A DNA stretch of 6,735 nt from an uncultured Rikenellaceae bacterium (GTDB lineage: Bacteria; Bacteroidota; Bacteroidia; Bacteroidales; Rikenellaceae). Location: positions 1-6,735 of the forward strand of contig CASDWR010000025.1 of assembly GCA_949284665.1 (NCBI GenBank), given 5' to 3'. Of the stretch, positions 1-6,735 are shown in pieces. The notes under the pieces are model-generated. The model did no database searches. It had not been told where the DNA came from and saw nothing but the letters and a program-made list of their open reading frames with translations. Position 1 is the stretch's first letter. Every line of letters begins with the position of its first letter. The position numbers were made by a program, and so were the translations under genes.

Positions 1-1398
1 CCGTGCGTAGTAATGCGACAGGTGCAGTCCCGGTTCCGGTCGTGTTCCCGAGTCGAGTGCGCGATAACCGTATTTGTAGATGATGAAATTGTTGTTGTCG
101 TAGTGTTTGTGTTGGGTGGGGACACCCCCGCTGACGAAGAGTACGTAGGTATCATCTTCATCCACTCCGGAGCGCATGTATACCTGCCCCATCGTGTCGA
201 AATAGATGGAATGCTGTTCGGTTTCGCTGTCTGCGGTCGCATCGGCCGTCGGGGCCGTCTTGTGAAGCAAACGCAGGAAAGGCATGGCATCTGCAGGACG
301 GCGTTGGTAGAATTTTGTCAACAAACGGGCGGCGACAGGCATGATTTCGGGATGTCTTTCGCCGAAGAGATTGGCGATCTCGGCTACATGCGCGTTCATA
401 TCGAGCCGAGGCAATAGACAGGTGTAATGGTGCACATCACCGAAACCGTACTCTTTGTTCCCAGGTAAACGGACCCAGTCCATGTAGTTCAGATAGCCGA
501 TCATGTACTCCATCTTTTCGGTGATGTCGATACCCGTTGCCGAACGGAACGTGTAGATGAAATCATATTCGGCATAGGGATAAAATCCGAATGAGTACTG
601 TGCACAGGCCGAGGCTCCTCCTCCCTTCTCCCCGGCCATCGTAGCACGGAATTCAACCATTTTCTGATGGAGATCGTAACCGTTTCGGATCATTTGTTCG
701 CAGTGGTCGTCGTCGATTCCTTCGCCATAGAAAGTCAAGCCAAGATACCACGGCAAAATGGCTACTCCGTAACATCCGGATTTATGATCGCTGATGTTCT
801 CTCTGAAGCGCGGTTTTCGAATGCCGGGGCCATGCCATGCAATATTGTCCATTACCTTGTACAAAGACTCTCCGAGGGATATGCGTTCCGCTTCATCCAG
901 ATCATTGTAGATCCAGTCGTAAGCGCAGAGGGTGCATATTTGGGAGAAGGCATACCAGGCGATGTTCAAATCGTTCTGTACACGCAGGGTGTAGTAATAG
1001 ATGAGTTTCTTGAGCAGTTCACGGGTGAAATCGAAATATTTCCGTTCGCCGGAGATCAGGTAGAGCATAGCCGCTTCTGAGGCTCGAATACCGTATTCAT
1101 GGTTCGTGTTGCTTTCGCCGGTAGGAGTTAAGGCATCGACAAACTCGATTGGCTTTCCGATGATGTTGTCGATCCGTTTTTTCATGGCATCGTACGTGCC
1201 TTTTTCAAAAGAGGAAGCCGTTTTTCGGATTTGCGGGATCTCTTCGGCAGTAAAGAACATCCGCGGGTGATCCGTTCTGATCCGCTCCATCCATGCATAC
1301 TCATTCGGTGCCAGTGGGGTAATGGCGAATGCATTTTGCCACAGCGATGCAACTCCTGTGAGGAGTGTGCAAAGAACTATTTTTTTCAGGTTTTTCAT
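1..1398 (-). CDS. Secreted heparinase II/III-type polysaccharide lyase, 3' end cut by window edge
   Basis: The reading frame is open from ATG at 1398 to the left edge (466 codons, no stop), so the C-terminus is missing. Residues 1-25 look like a type I signal peptide (KK near the start, hydrophobic core, cleavage after AFA) without a lipobox cysteine, which suggests a periplasmic enzyme. A 'HPRMFFTAEEIPQIR' stretch at 44-58 resembles the N-terminal region of heparinase II-like lyases. The helical toroid should run to about 380, with an ISDHKSGCYG patch (202-211), an aromatic FGFYPYAEYD patch (270-279) and GDVHHY (320-325). The beta-sandwich starts near 396, with the family-typical HKHYDNNNF (430-438) followed by ALDSG (447-451). 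By family knowledge, conserved His/Tyr and an Asn or Glu catalyse beta-elimination of uronate glycans; which residues do so here is inferred. The mature part has six cysteines, including CTLC at 155-158. It could belong to PL21, PL12 or another heparinase-fold family. The fold call is firm, the substrate is not. Confidence 0.9.
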   Translation of the reverse strand, partial: MKNLKKIVLCTLLTGVASLWQNAFAITPLAPNEYAWMERIRTDHPRMFFTAEEIPQIRKTASSFEKGTYDAMKKRIDNIIGKPIEFVDALTPTGESNTNHEYGIRASEAAMLYLISGERKYFDFTRELLKKLIYYYTLRVQNDLNIAWYAFSQICTLCAYDWIYNDLDEAERISLGESLYKVMDNIAWHGPGIRKPRFRENISDHKSGCYGVAILPWYLGLTFYGEGIDDDHCEQMIRNGYDLHQKMVEFRATMAGEKGGGASACAQYSFGFYPYAEYDFIYTFRSATGIDITEKMEYMIGYLNYMDWVRLPGNKEYGFGDVHHYTCLLPRLDMNAHVAEIANLFGERHPEIMPVAARLLTKFYQRRPADAMPFLRLLHKTAPTADATADSETEQHSIYFDTMGQVYMRSGVDEDDTYVLFVSGGVPTQHKHYDNNNFIIYKYGYRALDSGTRPEPGLHLSHYYAR

Positions 1399-1414
1399 GT
1401 CCGTGGTTTTTACA

Positions 1415-1447
1415 GGTTGAACCCTTTGCGGCGCTTTTGGGTTGACC
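1415..1447 (-). repeat. Imperfect stem-loop in the leader of the lyase gene
   Basis: Read on the minus strand, GGTCAACCC is followed by a 14-base spacer and then GGGTTCAACC. AACCC pairs with GGGTT, and GGT pairs with ACC across a small internal loop. It ends 16 bases before the lyase start codon, so in RNA it would sit close to the ribosome entry site. Its outer GGT arm shares bases with the outer CCGG arm of the neighbouring hairpin, so the two outer pairings exclude each other. The stem is short and may be coincidental. Confidence 0.3.
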
Positions 1448-1478
1448 GGTGGATGACAAACAAGTCATCCGTATCCGG
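1446..1478 (-). repeat. Perfect 7-bp inverted repeat with outer CCGG arms in the susD-lyase spacer
   Basis: GGATGAC (1451-1457) and GTCATCC (1464-1470) are exact reverse complements around a 6-base loop. A further CCGG pair flanks them (1446-1449 and 1475-1478) with an asymmetric internal bulge. It begins 16 bases after the SusD stop codon on the transcribed strand. No U-run follows it, so a standard intrinsic terminator is unlikely. It may be an mRNA hairpin that separates susCD and lyase expression by processing or stability, or a DNA operator. The repeat is visible directly; its function is inferred. Confidence 0.5.
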
Positions 1479-1485
1479 CCGATTA

Positions 1486-1493
1486 CAAAAATA
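1486..1493 (-). promoter_or_regulatory. Weak match to the Bacteroides -7 promoter element
   Basis: On the minus strand TATTTTTG fits the Bacteroides -7 consensus TAnnTTTG and lies directly after the SusD stop codon. A start about 7 bases downstream would place the inverted repeat at the very beginning of an approximately 80-base lyase leader. The expected TTTG -33 element is absent at the right distance (AACA occurs there), so this may be a chance match in AT-rich sequence. Confidence 0.2.
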
Positions 1494-3203
1494 CTATTTC
1501 CACCCAGGATTCTGTTTGAACTTCTTGCACAAATCCATTTCGCGTTGTGGGATAGGAAGAAGTTCATGTTTATTCTTTGTCGTATAGATACCGGCGAGGT
1601 AGTAGCTGGGAGCCGTACTTGACCAGTCGGCCAGATGTTGGTATGTGTGGCTTACGGTTTCGTAGTATATTCCCCAGCGGATCAGATCCTGACGACGGTG
1701 TCCTTCGAAAGCCAACTCCCAGGAACGTTCGTCGCGAACGGCCTGACGGAAATTTTCGTAAGAGAGACCGTCTTCAAGGTCGGCGACATCCGACGGGGTC
1801 GTAATATTCAGCCCGTATGCACGGCGACGCACCATGTTGACCGCTTCGTATGCTTCGGAAGTCGGACCATTGTTGACTTCGTTCAACGCTTCGGCGTATA
1901 GCAGCAGAACATCGGCATACCGCAGTACATACCAGTTTATATTGGTGTAGTTGTTGTCCACCAGATTGTTGTCGTCCGGGACATAGACTTCGGTATCCCA
2001 TTTTCTGGGGAAGAGGTGCAAACCGTACAGGGTTCGCCAGCTGTCATTCCAGTCTGCGTGTGTTGCCTCCCATGCCATTAGAAAGGTGACATCGCTGTTC
2101 GGCACACCGTCGACCGTCTTTTGAACCATACATTTTTTCCCTTCCGAGGTGTACTGGTAATCGGCATAGGAGATGGCCCACCTTTTGTCGTTTTTCGGGT
2201 CTTTCCAGTCGGTCAGGAAAGTGGGACAGATTCGGAAGAATGCATTGTGCCCGTGATTTCCACCCCGCAGTCCTCCGGCTGAGGCACGTACACCGTTGAA
2301 ATTCCCTACACGACCGCTGGAGGTGTTGGTCGACAGAGGCGAATAATAGGAGATCTCGATCAGGCTCTCGGTAGCGTTCCATACGTTGCTGCCCGCGTTT
2401 TTCCATAATTGTTCGAAATCGGCCAGCAGCGAGTGATTCCCAGACGAAATGAGTTCTTGGGCTGTACTGACTGCCAATGCCCATTTGGATTCATCCTGTA
2501 CCGGATAACCTGCCCAGGTAGCATAGACTTTGGCCAACAATCCGAGAGCGCCGCCCTTGGAAATACGAAAACTGTTATCCGAGCGGACATCGTCGTTGAT
2601 GGCATAAGGCAAATTTTTCACTGCATATTTCAGGTCTTTTTCGATAAATTGATATATGACCTCCGGTTTTTCCTGGGTGTACTGGGATGGGGACCAATAG
2701 GACTGTTCGGTGGAGACGATCAATGGCACATTGCCGAACCAGCGCACCAGTTCGAAGTAGAGTAATCCGCGCAATGCATGCGCTTCAGCCACGTACACCT
2801 CGCACAGTTTTTGGTCTTTTTCCGAGAAAGAAGCCATTTTCTCCTCCATCGTTTCCAGGAAGTAGTTGGCTTCATAAACGGCGGCATAAAGGGCTGACCA
2901 CGTGTTTTGTACATACGTAGAAGAGGTCCCGTAGGCGTTGCTGCCTTCGAGGCGTACATCTACGAGCGAACTGCCTTCGATTTTCGCTTCGTCGGTCGGC
3001 AAAGCGAACACCATCGAAAGGTTGTGACGGTAAATCCCGTCCACGGATATCCCTTTATAGATACCCCACAGAAGCGTTTCCGCCATTGTCGCGTCGGTGA
3101 TGAGGCTTTTGTCGACCTGCGTGTATACGTTTTCTTCGAGCGAGCACGAAGAGGTCGACAGCATCAGACCAACGACAGTCGCACAAATTATAATCTTTTT
3201 CAT
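1494..3203 (-). CDS. susD-like: SusD/RagB-family outer-membrane glycan-binding lipoprotein
   Basis: A complete 569-residue protein, a normal length for the family. It begins with a lipoprotein signal ending in LSTSSC, with lipidated Cys20. SLEEN follows, whose acidic residues fit the surface-export signal of Bacteroidota lipoproteins. The N-terminal SusD-like region carries EAHALRGLLYFELVRWFG (140-157) and ISKGGALGLLAKVYATWAG (214-232), both typical family helices. The C-terminal RagB/SusD region carries RYADVLLLYAEALNEV (428-443), VRDERSWELAFEGHRRQDL (489-507), and the typical ending LLPIPQREM (548-556) then QNPGWK. It should sit on the cell surface, bind a glycan and cap the SusC barrel encoded 12 bases upstream. 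The ATG at 3203 is chosen because the signal peptide begins there. Residues contacting the glycan cannot be read from sequence alone, so substrate specificity is unknown. Confidence 0.97.
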   Translation of the reverse strand: MKKIIICATVVGLMLSTSSCSLEENVYTQVDKSLITDATMAETLLWGIYKGISVDGIYRHNLSMVFALPTDEAKIEGSSLVDVRLEGSNAYGTSSTYVQNTWSALYAAVYEANYFLETMEEKMASFSEKDQKLCEVYVAEAHALRGLLYFELVRWFGNVPLIVSTEQSYWSPSQYTQEKPEVIYQFIEKDLKYAVKNLPYAINDDVRSDNSFRISKGGALGLLAKVYATWAGYPVQDESKWALAVSTAQELISSGNHSLLADFEQLWKNAGSNVWNATESLIEISYYSPLSTNTSSGRVGNFNGVRASAGGLRGGNHGHNAFFRICPTFLTDWKDPKNDKRWAISYADYQYTSEGKKCMVQKTVDGVPNSDVTFLMAWEATHADWNDSWRTLYGLHLFPRKWDTEVYVPDDNNLVDNNYTNINWYVLRYADVLLLYAEALNEVNNGPTSEAYEAVNMVRRRAYGLNITTPSDVADLEDGLSYENFRQAVRDERSWELAFEGHRRQDLIRWGIYYETVSHTYQHLADWSSTAPSYYLAGIYTTKNKHELLPIPQREMDLCKKFKQNPGWK

Positions 3204-3218
3204 ACGGAAACCATTTTA
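3201..3218 (-). other. susC-susD junction with nested four-codon ORF
   Basis: On the minus strand the SusC stop TAA runs into TAAAATG, then eight bases, then ATGAAAAA, the SusD start. The first ATG (3214-3212) opens a four-codon frame (MVSV) whose TGA overlaps the SusD ATG as ATGA. There is no Shine-Dalgarno sequence; the A-rich stretch at the stop codon is the likely initiation aid, as is usual in Bacteroidota. The short spacing suggests translational coupling, which is inference. Confidence 0.4.
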
Positions 3219-6200
3219 AAAGTTAAGTTCGACACCGACGGTCCATATCCGGCTTTTGGGATAGGCTCCATAATCGAGACCGGGCATCAGAGGACTGGAC
3301 CTCATGCTTACTTCGGGATCGTAACCACTGTAACCGGTCAGACAGAAAAGATTCTGTGCCGTGGCATAGAGGCGCAATTTGGTGATGCGGGCTTTTCGTA
3401 CCCACTTTTCGGGGAACGTGTAGCCGAGGGTCAGGTTCTTCAGACGGAGGAAAGAGCCGTCCTCGATGAAGCGTGAATAGATGTCATTGCGTACGTAACC
3501 CTTTGCCGAAGGAACCTTGTTCGAGGCATTGTCGGTTGTCCAACGGTTCGCCACTTCACCCAACATATTTATCATTTCAAGGTCCGACTGGGTGGCATAC
3601 ATGCGTTGTGCGTTGTAAATGTCATTCCCATAGACGAATTGTAACATGAAACTCAGATCGACACCATAAAAACGGAAGGTGTTCGACAGACCGCCATACC
3701 AGTCGGGTTGTCCGTTCCCGATGCATGTACGGTCGTTTGTGGTTATGATACCGTCGCCATCGAGATCCTTGTATTTTACGAATCCCGGACTGATGGATGT
3801 CCCCGCATGCGAACTGATATCCGTTACGCCGGGTTTCAGGTGCATCGATCCATCGCCGTACACGTTGAAATCAGAACTCTGGTATACACCGTCGAAAACA
3901 TACCCGTACATGTTACCGAGGGGTTTTCCCTCTTCGGCGATGTAGTCGTAGTTGCTGAACGAGGTGTTGATTCCCGACCGTGCGAACATGTAACTTTTGT
4001 CGCTGCGAAGCGATATGAGCGTATTTCGGATAAATGAGATGTTGAAATCCGTGGTCCAGGTGAAATTTTTGGTGCTGATATTGACGGAATTGATTGTCAA
4101 TTCGATTCCTTTGTTCCGAATATCGCCGATATTTTGCCATTGCGAGGCGAATCCGGTTACGTAGGACAAGTCATGTGAGAGCAGCAGGTCCTTTGAATCC
4201 TTGATGAATGCATCGATCGTGATGTTTAGGCGACTGTTGAGAAATCCCAGGTCGAGACCGATGTTGGTTGTTTGCGAAGCTTCCCATTTCAGATCCTTGT
4301 TTGCCAGATGCGAAGGCAGCAGGGCGATTACCTGCTCGGAACCCACACCGTACATGCTTGCCGTATACAGGTCGAGCGAAAGGTAGTTGGTAATCCGATC
4401 GTTACCGACTAAACCCCAGCCGACACGCAGTTTCAGATTGGAAAGCCAGTCCTTATCTTTCAGAAACGATTCGTTCGAGAGGTTCCAGGCGGCAGCGAAC
4501 GAGGGGAAATAACCCCATTTGTTATTCTTGGCGAATACGCTCGATGCGTCTGCACGGATGGTGGCCGTTACCATGTAGCGATTGTCGAAACTGTAAAAGG
4601 CTCGGGAGAAAAATGACAGCCGGCGGTTGTCGGTTTTATTGGAGTTCACCGTACTCGGAACGGCACCTAATCCCAGATTGTCCACTCCCAGGTTGTCCAG
4701 CGGGAAATCATGCGCCTCGCCGTAGAGCCATTCAGCACGGGTGTATGATGTCTCATGACCGAGAATGACGTTGACTTTGTGTTTTTTGTTGAACGTGCGG
4801 TTGAAAGTGAGTTGATTCGTATTGGAATAGCGCATGTTACGCGATGTTCGTGAATAACCGTAAGGACCCGAACCGCGGTCGGCCGTGGAAGACCCGTTTT
4901 TATAGAAACGGTCGTTGCGGCCGGTGTTGATGTAATAGCTCCCTGCCGTTCGGAACGAAAGGTATTTCCCGATCTGCCAAGTTAAGGCTCCATAGGCATT
5001 CCATGTGTCGATGACCTGTTTTTGGTCGGTATTTTCGGCATTGACAAGCGGATTGTAGAAAACCTGGCTGTTTGTTCCAAGCTGGTCCATAATCGGGTCG
5101 ACGGGGTTGTATCGCAGATCATAATCGGTGGTGAAAAGACCGCCGACGGGACGGTACATCAGAATATTGCTCAATGTACTGCCCCCTGTTCCGATACCTG
5201 TACTTTTGAGATTCGCATAGCTGATAGTAGAAGAAAATGTCAATTGCTTGTAAATTTTCTGCGTCAGTTTCAGTTGGGCCGTATTTTTGGCGTAAGAACT
5301 TGTTTCGAAAAGTCCTTCCTCGTCGAAATTCGAATATGAAAGGGCGTATTGTGTCTCCTTGTTACCGCCTCGAACGCTGATATCGTGGTTTTGCGACCAG
5401 GTAGGACGGAACGCTTCCTCCTGCCAATCGATACCGGATACGTTTTTGTAATCTTCCATTGTCTGGTATCGGTACGGCGTACCGATTACATCGTTGCCAA
5501 TTCGATAGTAGAGGCCTTCGTATTTCAACGGGTTTAGTTCCATCTGCAGGTCGACGAATTCATAAGGGGTCAACAGGTCGAGGTGTCTTGAAAGGATTCG
5601 ATAGCTCACCGAACCGTTGTACGATATTTCAGGGCGGCCGTTGTGTCCCGATTTGGTGGTAATCAGTACAACGCCGTTGGCTGCACGCGATCCGTAAATG
5701 GCTGATGCAGAAGCATCTTTCAGGATCTCGATCGACTGGATATCCTGATTGGCCAGGTGGTCCAGACTGGAAACTTCGAATCCATCGATGATGTAGAGAG
5801 GCGAAGCATCTCCGGTGATGGTCCCGATACCGCGAATTCTTACGTCGAAACTCGATCCAGGGGTACCGTCGGTAGAAGTGATGTTCACTCCGGCGACCAT
5901 TCCGCCCAGCGCTTCGAAAACCGAAGCGGTTTTATGGTTTTCCAACGCTTTGGCATTTACCGACGATACGGATCCTGTCAGGTCGCTTCGTCTCATCGTA
6001 CCATAGCCGATCACCACGACCTCGTCCAACAGATTGACATCCTCTATGAGGACTACGTCGATCGTCTTGCGATTGTGGACGGCTATGGTTTGTGATTTAT
6101 AACCCATAAAGCTGAATACGAGGGCTCCGCCTTCGGGAACTTGAATTCGATACTTCCCATCGGCATCGGTGATCTGTCCAACGGTGGTTGTTTCGATCAG

Positions 6201-6350
6201 GACGGAGGCACCGACCAGCGGATTTCCGTTTTCGTCGGACACCGTTCCCGATACGGTCATCATCTTGTTTTGACCCGAAACCCCCGTCGGAAGTGAAAAT
6301 ATCAGAATCCCGACAACGATGTTTCCGATATGTTTAATGATTTTTTTCAT
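3216..6350 (-). CDS. susC-like: SusC/RagA-family TonB-dependent outer-membrane transporter
   Basis: A complete 1044-residue protein from ATG at 6350. Residues 1-26 form a signal peptide ending near TGVSG. A carboxypeptidase D regulatory-like beta-sandwich follows (about 32-102, with VSGTVSDENGNPLVGASV and ITDADGKY). Next comes the SusC signature LDEVVVIGYGT (108-118), then the plug (about 119-235, including VRIRGIGT, PLYIIDG and EILKDASASAIYGSRAANG). The rest is the beta-barrel, with a DLDGDGIITTNDR calcium-type loop (862-874) and a C-terminal phenylalanine (VELNF) expected for BAM-dependent insertion. It imports oligosaccharides across the outer membrane using TonB-ExbBD energy, with the SusD partner encoded 12 bases downstream. 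There is no N-terminal STN domain, so FecR/ECF-sigma signalling through this protein is unlikely. An in-frame GTG at 6359 would add three residues (MQI), but the ATG directly before the KK-rich signal peptide is preferred. Confidence 0.97.
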   Translation of the reverse strand: MKKIIKHIGNIVVGILIFSLPTGVSGQNKMMTVSGTVSDENGNPLVGASVLIETTTVGQITDADGKYRIQVPEGGALVFSFMGYKSQTIAVHNRKTIDVVLIEDVNLLDEVVVIGYGTMRRSDLTGSVSSVNAKALENHKTASVFEALGGMVAGVNITSTDGTPGSSFDVRIRGIGTITGDASPLYIIDGFEVSSLDHLANQDIQSIEILKDASASAIYGSRAANGVVLITTKSGHNGRPEISYNGSVSYRILSRHLDLLTPYEFVDLQMELNPLKYEGLYYRIGNDVIGTPYRYQTMEDYKNVSGIDWQEEAFRPTWSQNHDISVRGGNKETQYALSYSNFDEEGLFETSSYAKNTAQLKLTQKIYKQLTFSSTISYANLKSTGIGTGGSTLSNILMYRPVGGLFTTDYDLRYNPVDPIMDQLGTNSQVFYNPLVNAENTDQKQVIDTWNAYGALTWQIGKYLSFRTAGSYYINTGRNDRFYKNGSSTADRGSGPYGYSRTSRNMRYSNTNQLTFNRTFNKKHKVNVILGHETSYTRAEWLYGEAHDFPLDNLGVDNLGLGAVPSTVNSNKTDNRRLSFFSRAFYSFDNRYMVTATIRADASSVFAKNNKWGYFPSFAAAWNLSNESFLKDKDWLSNLKLRVGWGLVGNDRITNYLSLDLYTASMYGVGSEQVIALLPSHLANKDLKWEASQTTNIGLDLGFLNSRLNITIDAFIKDSKDLLLSHDLSYVTGFASQWQNIGDIRNKGIELTINSVNISTKNFTWTTDFNISFIRNTLISLRSDKSYMFARSGINTSFSNYDYIAEEGKPLGNMYGYVFDGVYQSSDFNVYGDGSMHLKPGVTDISSHAGTSISPGFVKYKDLDGDGIITTNDRTCIGNGQPDWYGGLSNTFRFYGVDLSFMLQFVYGNDIYNAQRMYATQSDLEMINMLGEVANRWTTDNASNKVPSAKGYVRNDIYSRFIEDGSFLRLKNLTLGYTFPEKWVRKARITKLRLYATAQNLFCLTGYSGYDPEVSMRSSPLMPGLDYGAYPKSRIWTVGVELNF

Positions 6351-6365
6351 AATCTGCACATTTTA
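6348..6365 (-). other. Upstream gene-susC junction with nested four-codon ORF
   Basis: The stop TAA of the upstream gene continues as TAAAATG, then eight bases, then ATGAAAAA, the SusC start. The first ATG (6361-6359) opens the four-codon frame MCRL, whose TGA overlaps the SusC ATG. This is the same spacing and layout as at the susC-susD junction. No Shine-Dalgarno sequence is visible. The 12-base gap leaves no room for a dedicated promoter, so susC must be transcribed from further upstream or from within the preceding gene. Confidence 0.4.
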
Positions 6366-6735
6366 TTCACCGGTATAATCGGGATCGAACCAGATGATCA
6401 GTCGTGTCGTCTGATAGGTGTTGGTTGTGGTCGTATTGGGATTGACTCCGTCGGTATTGAATTTTGTGATCATCGTCATGATGCCGTTGGCATAGCCGTA
6501 TTCATCGACGAATTTTTCCGGGTTGACCACAAATCGCAGGCTTTCGGGTTCGAAATAACCTCCGGTGAAAGAGAGTTGGTTCTTGTCGTAATTGTCCCAG
6601 TAGGTCATCGGGTAACGGACTCCGTAGTTCGGCGGCTGATTGATCGAGTTGTAATATTTGTTCCATACGGTTTTCAGGAAACCGGAGTTGTCCTGGTTGA
6701 GGCGTTTGTCGTTCGTATGTTCCTCGGGTCCGTAC
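6363..6735 (-). CDS. Unrecognised protein encoded upstream of susC, C-terminal part only
   Basis: Only the last 123 codons are visible, ending in TAA at 6365-6363; the frame runs off the right edge after one extra base. I do not recognise the family. The fragment is rich in Tyr, Asn and Thr, with YYNSINQPPNYGVRYPMTYW near the middle, then SLRFVVNPEKFVDEYGYANG, then an Asn/Thr-rich linker (NPNTTTTNT) and a final hydrophobic strand TTRLIIWFDPDYTGE. This composition fits an exported beta-rich protein, such as the surface lipoproteins common in PULs, but the N-terminus that would show a signal peptide is outside the window. It lacks the usual SusD ending (IPQ followed by QNPG), so it is not the tail of another SusD. 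The 12-base gap to susC implies co-transcription and a role in the same glycan system. It could be a binding lipoprotein or an enzyme domain. Confidence 0.8.
   Translation of the reverse strand, partial: YGPEEHTNDKRLNQDNSGFLKTVWNKYYNSINQPPNYGVRYPMTYWDNYDKNQLSFTGGYFEPESLRFVVNPEKFVDEYGYANGIMTMITKFNTDGVNPNTTTTNTYQTTRLIIWFDPDYTGE

Larger units (their letters stand above)
1..6735 (-). other. Polysaccharide utilisation locus segment (operon, both ends cut)
   Basis: All four genes share one strand in the order unknown gene, susC, susD, heparinase-type lyase. The first three are spaced by 12 bases each, and only the lyase has a longer leader. Adjacent susC and susD plus a carbohydrate-active enzyme is the accepted definition of a PUL. 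No regulator (HTCS, SusR-like, or ECF/anti-sigma pair), sulfatase or glycoside hydrolase lies in the window, so the locus probably extends in one or both directions. Confidence 0.9.

Noticed and set aside
13..417. A 134-codon plus-strand open frame
   Set aside because: It is antisense to the lyase gene, whose minus-strand frame is continuous and carries family motifs through the same bases; the plus-strand product is valine-rich low-complexity sequence.
667..1080. A 137-codon plus-strand open frame
   Set aside because: It is antisense to the helical domain of the lyase gene and has no supporting start context or domain.
1446..1478. Intrinsic terminator after susD
   Set aside because: The inverted repeat is real, but on the transcribed strand it is followed by mixed sequence (ACCGGTCAACCC when counted from the core stem) and not by a U-run, so a standard rho-independent terminator is not supported.
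2907..3476. A 189-codon plus-strand open frame antisense to the end of susC and the start of susD
   Set aside because: It lies wholly antisense to two firmly identified genes, has no recognisable domain or signal, and is explained by the codon composition of the opposite strand.
6341..6347. Run of seven T on the plus strand as a possible terminator or slippage site
   Set aside because: It is the AAA-rich lysine codons at the start of the SusC signal peptide on the minus strand. There is no adjacent hairpin, and the same kind of Lys run occurs at the other gene starts.
6363..6735. Tail of a second SusD, implying tandem susC/susD pairs
   Set aside because: The fragment lacks the usual SusD C-terminal features (arginine-rich E.R..EL.FEGHR block, IPQ followed by QNPG).

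Overview
The window is part of a polysaccharide utilisation locus (PUL) from a Bacteroidota bacterium, most likely of the order Bacteroidales. Four protein-coding genes lie on the minus strand and read from right to left. The evidence for the phylum is an adjacent SusC/SusD pair, which is essentially restricted to Bacteroidota, together with A-rich gene starts that lack a Shine-Dalgarno sequence. I cannot name the genus from the sequence.

Layout in transcription order: (1) 6735-6363, the C-terminal 123 codons of a gene I do not recognise, cut by the right edge. (2) 6350-3216, a full-length SusC-type TonB-dependent outer-membrane transporter of 1044 residues. (3) 3203-1494, a full-length SusD-type surface lipoprotein of 569 residues. 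(4) 1398-1, the first 466 residues of a secreted heparinase II/III-type polysaccharide lyase, cut by the left edge. The first three genes are each separated by 12 bases and are almost certainly co-transcribed. The lyase follows SusD after 94-95 bases that contain a perfect 7-bp inverted repeat, a second weaker stem-loop and a weak promoter-like octamer.

Taken together, the SusD lipoprotein would bind a glycan at the cell surface and cap the SusC barrel, SusC would import oligosaccharides using TonB energy, and the lyase would cleave them by beta-elimination in the periplasm. Heparinase II/III-type lyases act on uronate-containing polysaccharides, so a glycosaminoglycan-like or other uronic acid glycan is the inferred substrate. 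No sulfatase, glycuronyl hydrolase, kinase or regulator is present to narrow it further.

The window is densely coding and has no gene-free stretch over 300 bases. I saw no RNA genes, insertion sequences, CRISPR arrays or attachment sites. It looks like a fairly ordinary PUL. The points most worth a second look are the unrecognised gene ahead of susC, the structured susD-lyase spacer, and the matching layout of the two 12-base junctions.
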